In this document: positions 1 to 7,786 of the stretch, piece by piece
Numbering within the stretch: the first letter of the stretch is position 1
How the letters are laid out: the number at the start of each line of letters is the position of its first letter
NCBI RefSeq assembly: GCF_003985145.1
Contig: NZ_ML133527.1
Location: 1-64,000 of the forward strand
DNA from: Rhizobium anhuiense
GTDB taxonomy: Bacteria > Pseudomonadota > Alphaproteobacteria > Rhizobiales > Rhizobiaceae
Direction: 5' to 3'
Length of the DNA: 64,000 nucleotides
Notes under the pieces: model-generated
Database searches by the model: none
Seen by the model: the letters and a program-made list of their open reading frames with translations, nothing else
Told to the model about the DNA's origin: nothing
Program-made: the position numbers and the translations under genes

Positions 1-2
1 AA

Positions 3-287
3 GCCAGCCATCGCGGCTGGGGCAAGTCCATCATCATCGGCGTGGCCGGCGCCGGCCAGGAGATCTCCACCCGTCCGTTCCAGCTGGTCACCGGCCGCAA
101 CTGGATGGGCACCGCCTTCGGCGGCGCGCGCGGGCGCACCGACGTGCCGAAGATCGTCGACTGGTACATGCAGGGCAAGATCCAGATCGATCCGATGATC
201 ACCCACACCATGCCGCTTGATGACATCAACAAGGGCTTCGAGCTGATGCATGCGGGCAAGTCCATCCGCGGCGTGGTCGTGTACTGA
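3..287 (+). CDS. S-(hydroxymethyl)glutathione dehydrogenase / class III alcohol dehydrogenase, C-terminal 94 residues (partial)
   Basis: The window opens inside this gene; the 5' part lies upstream. The visible residues carry the class III zinc alcohol dehydrogenase C-terminus: a GVAGAGQEIST stretch, then RPFQLVTGR, then GTAFGGARGRTDVPK and the closing HTMPLDDINKGFELMH. Enzymes of this family oxidise S-hydroxymethylglutathione, formed from formaldehyde and glutathione, with NAD in the cytoplasm. The stop codon TGA overlaps the ATG of the following acetyltransferase by one base, so the two are probably co-transcribed. The catalytic zinc ligands are outside the window, so activity cannot be judged from here. 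Confidence 0.93.
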   Translation, partial: ASHRGWGKSIIIGVAGAGQEISTRPFQLVTGRNWMGTAFGGARGRTDVPKIVDWYMQGKIQIDPMITHTMPLDDINKGFELMHAGKSIRGVVVY

Positions 288-760
288 TGACTGCAGCCAA
301 CTACAGGGTCGATCTCAAGAAGCTCGAAGAGCTCCCCGCGCGGGAGCTCTTCGACCTCATGAGAATGCGCGTCGATGTTTTTATCGTCGAGCAGAACTGC
401 CCGTATCCGGAACTCGACGGCAAGGATATCGATGCTCTGCATTTGCGCCTTCTGGAGGACGCTGAGCTCCTGGGCGCGGCGCGAATCCTGAAACCGTATG
501 AGCCGCGGGATCCATCAAAGATCGGCCGCGTCGTCGTCTCGCCTGCCCATCGCGGCAAGCGGCTGGGCGATGCATTGATGCGCGAAGCGATCACCGCCTG
601 TGAGCGGCTTTACCCGGCAAATCCGATCGCCTTGTCGGCGCAGGCCCATCTGCGCCGTTTCTACGAATCCTTCGGCTTTGTCGGGATATCGCAGGAATAT
701 CTGGAAGACGGCATTCCCCATATCGATATGATCAGACAGCCGGCCATTCAGCCGGCATGA
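287..760 (+). CDS. GNAT family N-acetyltransferase, ElaA-like
   Basis: A 157-residue protein of the Gcn5-related acetyltransferase fold. It follows the ElaA pattern: an early RMRVDVFIVEQNCPYPELDG segment, a beta strand with VVVSPAHRGKRLGDALM (the acetyl-CoA pyrophosphate loop, motif A, around residues 83-100), and the RRFYESFGF motif B near residue 125. The substrate is unknown for this family. The start overlaps the previous stop codon by one base (TGATG), and the next gene starts 10 bp downstream, suggesting a three-gene run after the formaldehyde dehydrogenase. Family assignment is firm; a physiological role is not. Confidence 0.9.
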   Translation: MTAANYRVDLKKLEELPARELFDLMRMRVDVFIVEQNCPYPELDGKDIDALHLRLLEDAELLGAARILKPYEPRDPSKIGRVVVSPAHRGKRLGDALMREAITACERLYPANPIALSAQAHLRRFYESFGFVGISQEYLEDGIPHIDMIRQPAIQPA

Positions 761-770
761 GGATATAGCC

Positions 771-1238
771 ATGATCTATGTCGACGCCGATGCGTGCCCG
801 GTAAAACCGGAAATCCTCAAGGTGGCCGAACGTCACGGCCTCGAAGTGACCTTCGTCGCCAATTCCGGCCTGCGCCCTTCGCGCGATCCGATGATCCACA
901 ACGTCATCGTCTCCAATGCCTTCGACGCCGCCGACAACTGGATCGCCGAACGCGCCGGTGCGGGCGATGTCGTCGTCACCGCCGATGTACCGCTAGCCGT
1001 GCGCTGTGTCGCGACCGGCGCCTTCGTCAGCGGCCCGACCGGGCGCGTCTTCGACGAAACCAATATCGGTATGGCAAGCGCCATGCGCGATCTCGGCGCG
1101 CATTTGCGTGAAACCGGCGAGAGCAAGGGCTATAACGCCGCCTTCAGCCCGAAAGACCGGTCACGCTTCCTCGAAACCTTCGACCGCCTCTGCCGCCGCG
1201 CCAAGAGCCTTTCCGCGCAAGCCGGCGGCCAAGGCTGA
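771..1238 (+). CDS. YaiI/YqxD family protein (DUF188, UPF0178)
   Basis: A 155-residue cytoplasmic protein that begins with MIYVDADACPVK, the signature acidic start of the DUF188/YaiI family, and continues with VTADVPLA near residue 68 and the RDLGAHLRETG segment near residue 110. These proteins have a PIN-like fold with conserved aspartates, so a nuclease role has been suggested, but no function is established. It starts 10 bp after the acetyltransferase. Length is normal for the family. Confidence 0.9.
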   Translation: MIYVDADACPVKPEILKVAERHGLEVTFVANSGLRPSRDPMIHNVIVSNAFDAADNWIAERAGAGDVVVTADVPLAVRCVATGAFVSGPTGRVFDETNIGMASAMRDLGAHLRETGESKGYNAAFSPKDRSRFLETFDRLCRRAKSLSAQAGGQG

Positions 1239-1306
1239 TCGCATCCCCAACCAGCAAAACAAGTCAGCAACAAACGGGTGGCATGGCAGCCATGCCGATT
1301 CCTACC

Positions 1307-1335
1307 TTGAAGTAAGCCGTCTCCTCACGCATATA
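1307..1335 (+). promoter_or_regulatory. Candidate sigma-70 promoter for the guanidine riboswitch/exporter
   Basis: TTGAAG at 1307-1312 and CATATA at 1330-1335 are separated by 17 bp. Transcription would begin near 1342, immediately before the first riboswitch hairpin at 1344, which supports the assignment. A perfect 7-bp hairpin (GGCATGG, loop CAG, CCATGCC) at 1280-1296 lies just upstream; it has no T-run and could be an operator or the end of the preceding transcript. Confidence 0.5.
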
Positions 1336-1343
1336 CGCCCCAT

Positions 1344-1396
1344 CGCAGACGACTGCGGCATCCCTCAGGATGCAACCGTCGCGGGGACGGCCTCGC
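1344..1396 (+). ncRNA. Guanidine-II (mini-ykkC) riboswitch
   Basis: Two hairpins each present the diagnostic ACGR tetraloop. The first is CGCAG-ACGA-CTGCG at 1344-1357. The second is GCGGGG-ACGG-CCTCGC at 1381-1396, with one G-T pair. Paired ACGR loops of this kind bind guanidinium in the mini-ykkC class. The Shine-Dalgarno AAGGAG follows at 1405-1410 and the SMR exporter starts at 1417, the classical gene partner of this riboswitch. The linker holds a third perfect hairpin, GCATCC-CTCA-GGATGC (1358-1373). Regulation is inferred to act on translation, since there is no terminator between the second hairpin and the start codon. Confidence 0.9.
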
Positions 1397-1416
1397 TCTT
1401 GAACAAGGAGAGTCGT

Positions 1417-1731
1417 ATGGCTTGGTTTCTGCTTTTTCTCGCCGGCCTTTTCGAATGTGGCTGGGCGATCGGTCTTAAATATACCGAGGGTTTCACGCGG
1501 CCGCTGCCGACCACGCTGACCGTCATATCCATGGTGATCAGCATCGTGCTGCTCGGCCTGGCGGTAAAGCACCTGCCGATCGGCACCGCCTACGCGGTCT
1601 GGACCGGCATCGGCACGGTTGGCACCGTACTGCTTGGCATCTGGCTGCTTGGCGATGAGGCAAGTGTCTCCCGTCTTGCCTGCACCATGCTGATCGTCGG
1701 CGGTATCGCCGGCCTCAAACTCACTGCCTGA
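1417..1731 (+). CDS. sugE: Guanidinium exporter, SMR family (SugE/Gdx)
   Basis: A 104-residue protein with four hydrophobic helices covering almost its whole length, the size and shape of a small multidrug resistance transporter. The conserved glutamate of the SMR family lies in helix 1 (AGLFECGWAIGLKYTEGF, residue 13), and the GTAYAVWTGIGTVGT block marks the SugE/Gdx branch. These proteins act as antiparallel dimers that exchange guanidinium for protons. ATG 1417 is chosen because AAGGAG sits at 1405-1410; earlier in-frame starts would run through the riboswitch. The upstream guanidine-II riboswitch strongly favours guanidinium export over broad drug resistance. Confidence 0.93.
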   Translation: MAWFLLFLAGLFECGWAIGLKYTEGFTRPLPTTLTVISMVISIVLLGLAVKHLPIGTAYAVWTGIGTVGTVLLGIWLLGDEASVSRLACTMLIVGGIAGLKLTA

Positions 1732-1738
1732 GATTGAG

Positions 1739-1767
1739 GCTGAGGGGCGTCGGCGACGTCCCTCAGC
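1739..1767. terminator. Hairpin between convergent sugE and doxX
   Basis: GCTGAGGG (1739-1746) pairs perfectly with CCCTCAGC (1760-1767), and an inner CGT/ACG extends the stem. It lies between two convergent genes, 8 bp after sugE and 7 bp before the doxX stop, so it can serve both strands. There is no convincing T-tract on either side. Confidence 0.5.
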
Positions 1768-1773
1768 TACGGT

Positions 1774-2166
1774 TCAGACTGTCTTGCGGTTGTCGACGGC
1801 GAGAGCGCCGGGACCGGAGAAGAACAGGTAGAGGAAGACGAAGCAGAACAGGATCGCGGCGTCGCCCTGGTTGACCGCCGGGAAGAAGCTGCTCGGCGCA
1901 TGCGCCATGAAATAGGCGACCGCCATTTCGCCGGCGAGCAGGAAAGCGACAGGGCGCGTCAGCAGGCCAATGAGAATGAGGATACCGCCGATGAGCTCGA
2001 GAAGAGCCGCGAAAAGCATCAGCGGCGGCAGCGAGCCGGACATCTGCGAAGCCGGGAAGCCGAAAAGCTTCATCGTGCCGTGTTCGATGAACAGCAGTGC
2101 GGTGATGATTCTGAGAGCGGCCAGCCCGTAGGGGCGATAGGCAGAAAGACGCTCGAAACTTGACAT
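1774..2166 (-). CDS. DoxX family membrane protein
   Basis: A 130-residue protein with four predicted transmembrane helices and the DoxX core: an early ALRIITALLFIEHGTMKLFG helix, then LLELIGGILILIGLLTRPVAFLLAGEMAVAYFMAH. DoxX proteins form a broad family of small quinone-related or thiol-stress membrane proteins; the exact role here is unknown. The start is supported by GGAGAGG a few bases upstream. The gene appears monocistronic, ending at a shared hairpin with sugE. Confidence 0.88.
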   Translation of the reverse strand: MSSFERLSAYRPYGLAALRIITALLFIEHGTMKLFGFPASQMSGSLPPLMLFAALLELIGGILILIGLLTRPVAFLLAGEMAVAYFMAHAPSSFFPAVNQGDAAILFCFVFLYLFFSGPGALAVDNRKTV

Positions 2167-2304
2167 TAAACCTCTCCATTAAAACAATTACAGCCGAGCG
2201 TTAGCCCGTCCTCGTCAGCGATTGAACACACGGATCACTGACGGCCGTTCACATTTTCGACAGCGGGTAAACACCCGATCGCGCAGCTTTATTCGGCGGA
2301 AACG

Positions 2305-3837
2305 TTAAAGCGGAATGTTGTCGTGTTTCTTCCACGGATTGGCGAGATCCTTGTTGCGCAGCATCTTCAGGCCGCGCGCCAGCCGCCTGCGGGTCGAATG
2401 CGGCATGATCACCTCGTCGACATAACCGCGCTCGGCGGCGACGAAGGGCGAGAGGAACCGATCCTCGTACATTTTCGTATGTGCGGCGATCTTCTCGGGA
2501 TCGGCGATATCCTTGCGGAAAATGATCTCGACCGCGCCCTTGGCGCCCATCACGGCGATCTGCGCCGTTGGCCAGGCATAGTTCAGGTCGCCGCGCAGAT
2601 GCTTCGACGCCATCACGTCATAGGCACCCCCGAAGGCTTTGCGGGTGATGACGGTGAGCTTCGGCACCGTTGCCTCGGCGTAAGCGAAGAGCAGCTTGGC
2701 GCCGTGCTTGATGAGGCCGCCATATTCCTGCGCCGTGCCCGGCAGGAAGCCCGGCACGTCGACAAACGTGACGATCGGAATATTGAAGCAGTCGCAAAAG
2801 CGCACGAAACGGGCCGCCTTGCGCGAGGCGTCGCTGTCGAGAACCCCGGCCAGCACCATCGGCTGGTTGGCTACGAAGCCGACGGTGGAGCCTTCGACGC
2901 GGCCGAAACCGCAGACGATGTTGCCGGCAAAACTCGCCTGGATCTCGAAGAAATCGCCCTCGTCCGCCACCTTCCGGATCAGTTCCTTGATATCGTAAGG
3001 CTTGTTGGCGCTCGCCGGCACCAGCGTGTCGAGAGAGGCGTCGATTTCTGTCACCGACTGGTAACATTCGATCTCCGGCAGCGGCGCGGTATTCGACAGC
3101 GGCAGGAAATCGATCAGCCGGCGCACCTGCAACAGCGTTTCGACATCATTGTCATAGGCGCCGTCGGCAATCGACGAGCGCACCGTATGGACGACGGCGC
3201 CGCCGAGTTCTTCGGCCGTCACTGTCTCGTTGGTCACCGTTTTCACCACATCCGGACCGGTGACGAACATGTAGGAGGTATCGCGCACCATGAAGATGAA
3301 ATCGGTCATCGCAGGCGAATAGACGTCACCGCCGGCGCAAGGCCCCATGATGACGGAGATTTGCGGGATGACGCCGGAGGCCAGTACATTGCGCTGGAAC
3401 ACCTCGGCATAACCGCCGAGGGCCGCGACACCCTCCTGGATACGGGCGCCGCCGGCATCATAGATGCCGACGATCGGCGCGCGGTTCTTCAGCGCCATGT
3501 CCTGTACCTTCATGATCTTCTCGGCATGCGCTTCCGACAGCGAACCGCCGAAGACGGTGAAGTCCTTGGCGAAGACGAACACCGTGCGGCCGTTGACCGT
3601 CCCCCAGCCGGTGACGACGCCGTCGCCGGCAACACGGCTCTTGTCCATGCCGAAATCGGTGGAGCGATGTTCGACGAACATGTCGAACTCCTCGAAGGAG
3701 CCCTCGTCGAGGAAAAGGTCGATGCGCTCGCGCGCCGTCAGTTTGCCACGCTTGTGCTGGGCGTCGATGCGGGCTTTGCCACCGCCGAGACGGGCGATGT
3801 CGCGGCGCCGTTCCAGCTCTTCGAGAATTTCCTTCAT
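2305..3837 (-). CDS. pccB: Propionyl-CoA carboxylase beta subunit (carboxyltransferase)
   Basis: The 510-residue protein is a full-length biotin-dependent acyl-CoA carboxyltransferase. It shows the crotonase-fold N half with GGSLSEAHAEKI and DAGGARIQEG near residue 130, and the C half with FVDVPGFLPGTAQEYGG and RKAFGGAYDVM near residue 400. With a biotin-carrying alpha subunit it converts propionyl-CoA to methylmalonyl-CoA, feeding odd-chain and branched amino-acid carbon into the TCA cycle. No pccA or methylmalonyl-CoA mutase gene is present in this window. GGGAG precedes the ATG. It is the last gene of a minus-strand run after the lipoprotein gene, 47 bp away. Confidence 0.95.
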   Translation of the reverse strand: MKEILEELERRRDIARLGGGKARIDAQHKRGKLTARERIDLFLDEGSFEEFDMFVEHRSTDFGMDKSRVAGDGVVTGWGTVNGRTVFVFAKDFTVFGGSLSEAHAEKIMKVQDMALKNRAPIVGIYDAGGARIQEGVAALGGYAEVFQRNVLASGVIPQISVIMGPCAGGDVYSPAMTDFIFMVRDTSYMFVTGPDVVKTVTNETVTAEELGGAVVHTVRSSIADGAYDNDVETLLQVRRLIDFLPLSNTAPLPEIECYQSVTEIDASLDTLVPASANKPYDIKELIRKVADEGDFFEIQASFAGNIVCGFGRVEGSTVGFVANQPMVLAGVLDSDASRKAARFVRFCDCFNIPIVTFVDVPGFLPGTAQEYGGLIKHGAKLLFAYAEATVPKLTVITRKAFGGAYDVMASKHLRGDLNYAWPTAQIAVMGAKGAVEIIFRKDIADPEKIAAHTKMYEDRFLSPFVAAERGYVDEVIMPHSTRRRLARGLKMLRNKDLANPWKKHDNIPL

Positions 3838-3884
3838 GCGATCTCCCTCGCCGCTGCGGGCGGCAATCCGGCGGTAGATTTGTC

Positions 3885-4343
3885 CTAGCGGCTGCGGCCG
3901 CTGAGCGAGAAAACCGAGCGTATCCTTGCTGCAACGTCCTCGGCCAGGATCTCGTCGGCAAGCTTGGGATCGGCAGCGATGCTGGTCACGTCGAAGGCGC
4001 TGACGGCGATGACCGAGCCGTCCTCGACCGAGGCGGCGTCGATGCTGATCTTGGCGACGTTGCGGTCCTTCTGAAAGCCGAGGCCCTTTTCGACGGACAC
4101 CACCCGGATCGTCAGCACCACCCGCGGCAGCACCGTGTTGCGCACCGTGGCGTTGATCGCGGCGTTGACGCGGTCGTTGATGCCGGAAAGCAGCTCGGCC
4201 GGCATGTTCGGGCCGGAGAGAACGACGGCGCTGCGCACATCATAGACCGGCGTCTCCGGCTTCGTGCCCGAGAGACTGACGCAGGCCGTGAGCGCGATAC
4301 AGACGAGTGCGGCCCGGCAAAAACACGACCTCAGCCAATTCAT
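3885..4343 (-). CDS. Putative lipoprotein of unknown function
   Basis: A 152-residue secreted protein that I do not recognise. The start MNWLRSCFCRAALVCIAL is followed by LTAC, a lipobox, so cleavage before Cys21 and lipid anchoring are likely. The mature part reads as a mixed alpha/beta domain with SAVVLSGPNMPAELLSGINDRVNAAI and a repeated ID-A-S pattern, ending AARIRSVFSLSGRSR. An in-frame ATG six codons upstream (4361) is possible but would place charged residues before the signal. It sits between atp12 and pccB on the same strand. No function can be claimed. Confidence 0.7.
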   Translation of the reverse strand: MNWLRSCFCRAALVCIALTACVSLSGTKPETPVYDVRSAVVLSGPNMPAELLSGINDRVNAAINATVRNTVLPRVVLTIRVVSVEKGLGFQKDRNVAKISIDAASVEDGSVIAVSAFDVTSIAADPKLADEILAEDVAARIRSVFSLSGRSR

Positions 4344-4410
4344 TGCAAAATCCCGCACCACCCCGTTGGAGTCGCAGATTTCGCCATAATGCCTGGGAAG
4401 GCAATATGTT

Positions 4411-5196
4411 TCAGGCGCTTAGGGCGAAAAAAACATCCGTCGCCGCCTTGAACTCGGCAAAGCGCTTGGCCCGCCGCTCCTCAGCTTCCTCGTCGCTGCC
4501 CCAATGCTCGATCGTCCAGTCCTCGTCGAGATGGGCAAGCGACCAGGCCTCCTCCATCGTCACCCGGCCCTCGGCGAAGGCGAGCGCCAGGATCGCCGAA
4601 CCTGTGAGCGTGGTGACCGTGTGGAGTGCTGCAAGCGCCATCGCGCTGTCATATCTGGCGAGCGTGACGGCGAAGGCGGCGGTCGCCTCGCGCGGCTGCT
4701 CCTGCGGCATCACCCCTTCGACAAGGATGAAGCGAGCGCCGAGATCGTTTGCCGCCCAGTCGATGACGGGGTCCCAGCGCTCCGCCTGCCGTTCGACCAG
4801 CAATTCCGGCCCATCGGCGCGATAGCAGAGCAGGTCGCTGGAGGAAAAACGCAGGATATCCTCGAAAATCGCCTGCGCATTGGCGGTAACGCCGTCGAGC
4901 GCGGTGTTGACGAGCCGTGTTACCGGCATGCTCACCGGATTGATTTCCTCGCCCTGCGCCTGCCATTCGGCCGCGACAAGCCGCGCCAGCACCTCTGTCG
5001 GAACGGCCAGAACCTGCCGCGCCGGCGTGCGCACCATCTTGCCGTCGAGCGTGATCGCAAAACCGCCCTCGTGCTCGGCAACGGAGACGTCGGTATAGAA
5101 ACGCTTCGGCAGCGGCTTCTTCATCTGGATCTGCGCGCGGCGGATGGGATCGGGATGGCTCAGGCCTTCGGAAAGGTCGTTCAGCAGATCGCGCAT
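4411..5196 (-). CDS. ATP12 family chaperone for F1-ATPase assembly
   Basis: The 261-residue protein matches the ATP12 family found in mitochondria and alphaproteobacteria. Landmarks are the early KKPLPKRFYTDVSV and LDGKMVRTPAR segments (residues 27-60), LARLVAAEWQAQGEEINP near residue 90, and the tryptophan-rich C half with EAWSLAHLDEDWTIEHWGSDEEA. ATP12 binds the F1 alpha subunit and prevents its aggregation before assembly of the alpha3beta3 hexamer. A strong GAGGTGA ribosome site precedes the ATG. The gene begins 9 bp after the HAD hydrolase, so the two are in one transcript. Confidence 0.92.
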   Translation of the reverse strand: MRDLLNDLSEGLSHPDPIRRAQIQMKKPLPKRFYTDVSVAEHEGGFAITLDGKMVRTPARQVLAVPTEVLARLVAAEWQAQGEEINPVSMPVTRLVNTALDGVTANAQAIFEDILRFSSSDLLCYRADGPELLVERQAERWDPVIDWAANDLGARFILVEGVMPQEQPREATAAFAVTLARYDSAMALAALHTVTTLTGSAILALAFAEGRVTMEEAWSLAHLDEDWTIEHWGSDEEAEERRAKRFAEFKAATDVFFALSA

Positions 5197-5205
5197 GTGC
5201 TCACC

Positions 5206-5859
5206 TCAGGAAAAATGACGCAATATCTCGTTCGGATGGTAGGCGATGGCATCAGCGCCGTTGGCGATCAGCTCATCCACGCTGGCATAGCCCCAGGCAA
5301 CACCGATCGCCTTGGCGCCGGCAGCCTTTGCCATCTGCATATCGTAAACGGCATCGCCGATGACAATGGTGTCGGCAGCATTCATGCCGGTTTCATCGCA
5401 GCATTCCGTCACCATGGCCGGATGCGGCTTGGAGGGGCAATCGTCAGCGGTCCGTGCGACGATGAAATGCTCGTCGAAGCCATGCGTCTCCATCACCAAC
5501 TTCAGCCCACGCCTGGATTTGCCGGTCACCGCGCCGATCAGCAGGTCCTCGCGGCCGCTGATCGCATCGATCATCTCGCGAATGCCGGGAAACAGCGGCT
5601 CCTTGTAATCAAGATCCTGACGCACGATCGAAAACAGCGATTTGTAATGCGCCGTCATGTCGATGTCTTCCTGTTCCACATGCGGCCTGCCCTGCATACG
5701 GGCGATCGCAATATCGAGGGACAGGCCGATGATCGCCTTGGTGTCGTCAAATCGCGGTTCCGGTTTGCCGAACTTATCGAAGGTCCGGCGCATGGTTTCG
5801 TGGATCAGACCGGCGCTATCGACCAGCGTGCCATCACAATCGAAAAGCGCCAGTTTCAT
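5206..5859 (-). CDS. HAD-IA family hydrolase (phosphoglycolate phosphatase-like)
   Basis: A 217-residue phosphatase of the haloacid dehalogenase superfamily. Motif I is LALFDCDGTLVDSA at the N-terminus with the nucleophilic Asp8, motif II is GAVTGKS, and motifs III/IV are KPHPAM and VIGDAVYDMQMAKAAG, which hold the magnesium-binding aspartates. Its cap domain places it in subfamily IA. The ATG at 5859 overlaps the rluC stop by 4 bp (ATGA), indicating translational coupling and setting the start; a longer reading into rluC is not needed. The substrate is not determined. Confidence 0.9.
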   Translation of the reverse strand: MKLALFDCDGTLVDSAGLIHETMRRTFDKFGKPEPRFDDTKAIIGLSLDIAIARMQGRPHVEQEDIDMTAHYKSLFSIVRQDLDYKEPLFPGIREMIDAISGREDLLIGAVTGKSRRGLKLVMETHGFDEHFIVARTADDCPSKPHPAMVTECCDETGMNAADTIVIGDAVYDMQMAKAAGAKAIGVAWGYASVDELIANGADAIAYHPNEILRHFS

Positions 5860-6848
5860 TCGTCGTCCCTTTCGGCACTGGAGAGATCGAAGCCGAGAAG
5901 GTTCCAGGTCTGGACCATGTGCGGCGGCAGCGGCGCGCTGACGCGCAGCCGCCCGCCGGACGGGTGCGGAATGTCGATGTGACGCGCGTGCAGATGCAGC
6001 TTCTTCTGGACGCCGCCCGGAAAATCCCAATTCGGATCGTCGTCGAAATATTTCGGATCGCCGATGATCGGGTGGCCGATATGCAGGGCATGGACGCGCA
6101 GCTGATGGGTCCGGCCGGTATAGGGCTCCATCTCCAGCCAGGCGAGGTTCTGGGCGGCGGTTTCGAGCACACGGTAGAAGGAGACGGCATGGTCCGCCCC
6201 GTCTTCGCCGTGTTTGGCGATCCGCATGCGGTCGCCGTCGGCAGTCGGCTCCTTGACCAGCCAGGTCGAGATCTTGTCCTCATGCTTACGCGGCACGCCC
6301 TTGACCAGCGACCAATAGGTCTTCTTGGTGTCGCGCTCGCGGAAGGCCGCCGTCAGCTTCTGCGCGGCGCCACGCGTACGGGCGATCACGAGAACCCCTG
6401 ACGTGTCGCGGTCGAGGCGATGAACGAGCCGCGGCTTCTCGCCTTTCGGGCTGGTCCAGGCTTCGAGCATCTGGTCGATGTGCCTGGCGACGCCGGAGCC
6501 GCCCTGCACCGCAAGACCGGAGGGCTTGTTGAGCACGATCACCTTGTCGTCCTCATGCAGCACCATGCGCGACAGCAGTTCGAAATCGGTCGAATGCTTG
6601 AGATCCTTGCCGGCGATCGGTCCGGATTTCAGCTTGGCATCGACATCGAGCGGCGGCACGCGCACCGTCTGGCCGGGCTGCACGCGTGCATCCGATTTGA
6701 CACGTCCACCGTCGACGCGCACCTGGCCGGAGCGCAGCAGTTTCTGCAGCGGGCCGAAACCGAGCCCCGGAAAGTGCACCTTGAACCAGCGATCGAGCCG
6801 CATGCCGGCTTCGTCGGGTTCAACCTTGATATGTTCTATGCCAGCCAT
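5856..6848 (-). CDS. RluA family pseudouridine synthase (RluC/D-like)
   Basis: A 330-residue protein with an N-terminal S4 RNA-binding domain (EAGMRLDRWFKVHFPGLGF, GQVRVDGGRVK) and the RluA catalytic domain. The catalytic aspartate lies in PRLVHRLDRDTSGVLV near residue 145, followed by TKKTYWSLVKG and the GRTHQLRVHALHIGHPIIGD block near residue 250. Members isomerise specific uridines to pseudouridine in 23S rRNA. The protein is close to RluC in length and layout, but the exact target positions cannot be read from sequence. It is coupled to the downstream phosphatase and follows crcB on the same strand. Confidence 0.93.
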   Translation of the reverse strand: MAGIEHIKVEPDEAGMRLDRWFKVHFPGLGFGPLQKLLRSGQVRVDGGRVKSDARVQPGQTVRVPPLDVDAKLKSGPIAGKDLKHSTDFELLSRMVLHEDDKVIVLNKPSGLAVQGGSGVARHIDQMLEAWTSPKGEKPRLVHRLDRDTSGVLVIARTRGAAQKLTAAFRERDTKKTYWSLVKGVPRKHEDKISTWLVKEPTADGDRMRIAKHGEDGADHAVSFYRVLETAAQNLAWLEMEPYTGRTHQLRVHALHIGHPIIGDPKYFDDDPNWDFPGGVQKKLHLHARHIDIPHPSGGRLRVSAPLPPHMVQTWNLLGFDLSSAERDDE

Positions 6849-6942
6849 GAAAAATCTTTCGGAAATTGCTGCGCGGGCCGAGCCGGCGTTCTTGCCGCTG
6901 CCTTTAGAGCATTTTCACGCAAAACGGAAACCGGAAAAGAAA

Positions 6943-7320
6943 TCAGGCCAAAGCGCGCATGACGGCAAGGCCCGCGATGACAGCCGCCATCGAAAGCCCG
7001 ACGCTCGCAACGATGTAGACGCCGCCGGCAACAGCCTCACCACGCTCGAACAATGAGATGGCATCGAGCGAGAAAGCCGAGAAGGTGGTGAAGCCGCCAA
7101 GGAAGCCGGTGATCAGCAGCAGGCGCAGTTCCACCGAGGCGTTGAACTTCCGCGCGATCAGCTCGGCGAAGACGCCGATGACGAAGCAGCCGACGACATT
7201 GACGGCGAGCGTGCCCCAGGGAAAGCCTGGCCCCATGAGCCTCAGCGCCCACTGGCCGACATAATATCTGAGGAGGGAACCGATGGCGCCGCCGACGGCG
7301 ACGAGAAGAGCCTGGATCAT
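6943..7320 (-). CDS. crcB: Fluoride ion channel/exporter CrcB
   Basis: A 125-residue membrane protein with four helices and the CrcB/Fluc signature: GGAIGSLLRYYVGQW at the N-terminus, GTLAVNVVGCFVIGVFAEL with the conserved Asn, and GFLGGFTTFSAFSLDAISLFERG with the phenylalanine box around residue 75. CrcB dimers expel fluoride passively from the cytoplasm. I checked the upstream DNA for a fluoride riboswitch and saw none. The gap to rluC is 94 bp, so co-transcription is possible but not shown. Confidence 0.94.
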   Translation of the reverse strand: MIQALLVAVGGAIGSLLRYYVGQWALRLMGPGFPWGTLAVNVVGCFVIGVFAELIARKFNASVELRLLLITGFLGGFTTFSAFSLDAISLFERGEAVAGGVYIVASVGLSMAAVIAGLAVMRALA

Positions 7321-7441
7321 GAGCCGGATTTACCGCGTTGCGAAAGTGATTCTAACCGAACCCCTATGAATTCTTACCATTTTGTAAAATGCCAATGATT
7401 TTCTTATGATGGCGCCAAGATCATGCCGATACGGTGATGGC

Positions 7442-7708
7442 ATGACCCAGTTGCTGTCGATATCGGCCAACACCGCCGCCGTTGCCTTCGAATCGCTGCG
7501 CATCCCGCAGCGTGTCGCGACGAGCACGGCGGCGCGCGACGCACGACGCCTTGCCGACCGGCAAGTGAAGGCTGAGAGCACCGACGAGATCGACGAGCCC
7601 TCCAGCATCATCCAGTCGACGGAGGTGGCGCTCGACCTGATGGCCAAAGGCAATCGCCAACCGCAGGCGGGCCTGAAACAGGCGCTGCGATCCTACGAAG
7701 ATTTCTGA
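7442..7708 (+). CDS. Small conserved-looking protein of unknown function
   Basis: An 88-residue protein that I do not recognise. It is Ala/Arg/Ser rich, with MTQLLSISANTAAVAFESL, a basic ARDARRLADRQVKAES stretch, then DEPSSIIQSTEVALDLMAKGNRQPQ. There is no signal peptide or membrane segment; it looks largely helical. An upstream ATG at 7406 would add twelve Arg/Cys-rich residues and has no ribosome site. The upstream DNA is unusually AT-rich, as expected for a promoter, and a clear terminator follows at 7732, so this is probably an independent gene. Confidence 0.55.
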   Translation: MTQLLSISANTAAVAFESLRIPQRVATSTAARDARRLADRQVKAESTDEIDEPSSIIQSTEVALDLMAKGNRQPQAGLKQALRSYEDF

Positions 7709-7731
7709 GGCATCCGCCTTCCCCGAACGAA

Positions 7732-7763
7732 AAGCCCGCGGCTGCAATCGCAACCGCGGGCTT
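7732..7763. terminator. Intrinsic terminator, bidirectional
   Basis: AAGCCCGCGG at 7732-7741 pairs with CCGCGGGCTT at 7754-7763 around a 12-nt loop, ten perfect base pairs. It separates the small plus-strand gene from the convergent copper gene, whose stop lies 24 bp further on, so it can end both transcripts. Confidence 0.8.
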
Positions 7764-7786
7764 GTCTGTCCTAACTGCCGCTGCTC

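Noticed and set aside
2323..3888. A 521-codon plus-strand open frame opposite pccB
   Set aside because: pccB on the minus strand has intact carboxyltransferase motifs; the opposite frame is His/Arg/Asp-rich shadow sequence.
6900..6942. AGAGCATTTTCACGCAAAACGG resembles the end of a common rhizobial intergenic palindrome
   Set aside because: Only one short arm is present, so a repeat element cannot be supported without a genome-wide search.
7321..7441. Possible fluoride riboswitch before crcB
   Set aside because: I read the minus-strand leader for the conserved pseudoknot elements of the fluoride aptamer and did not find them.
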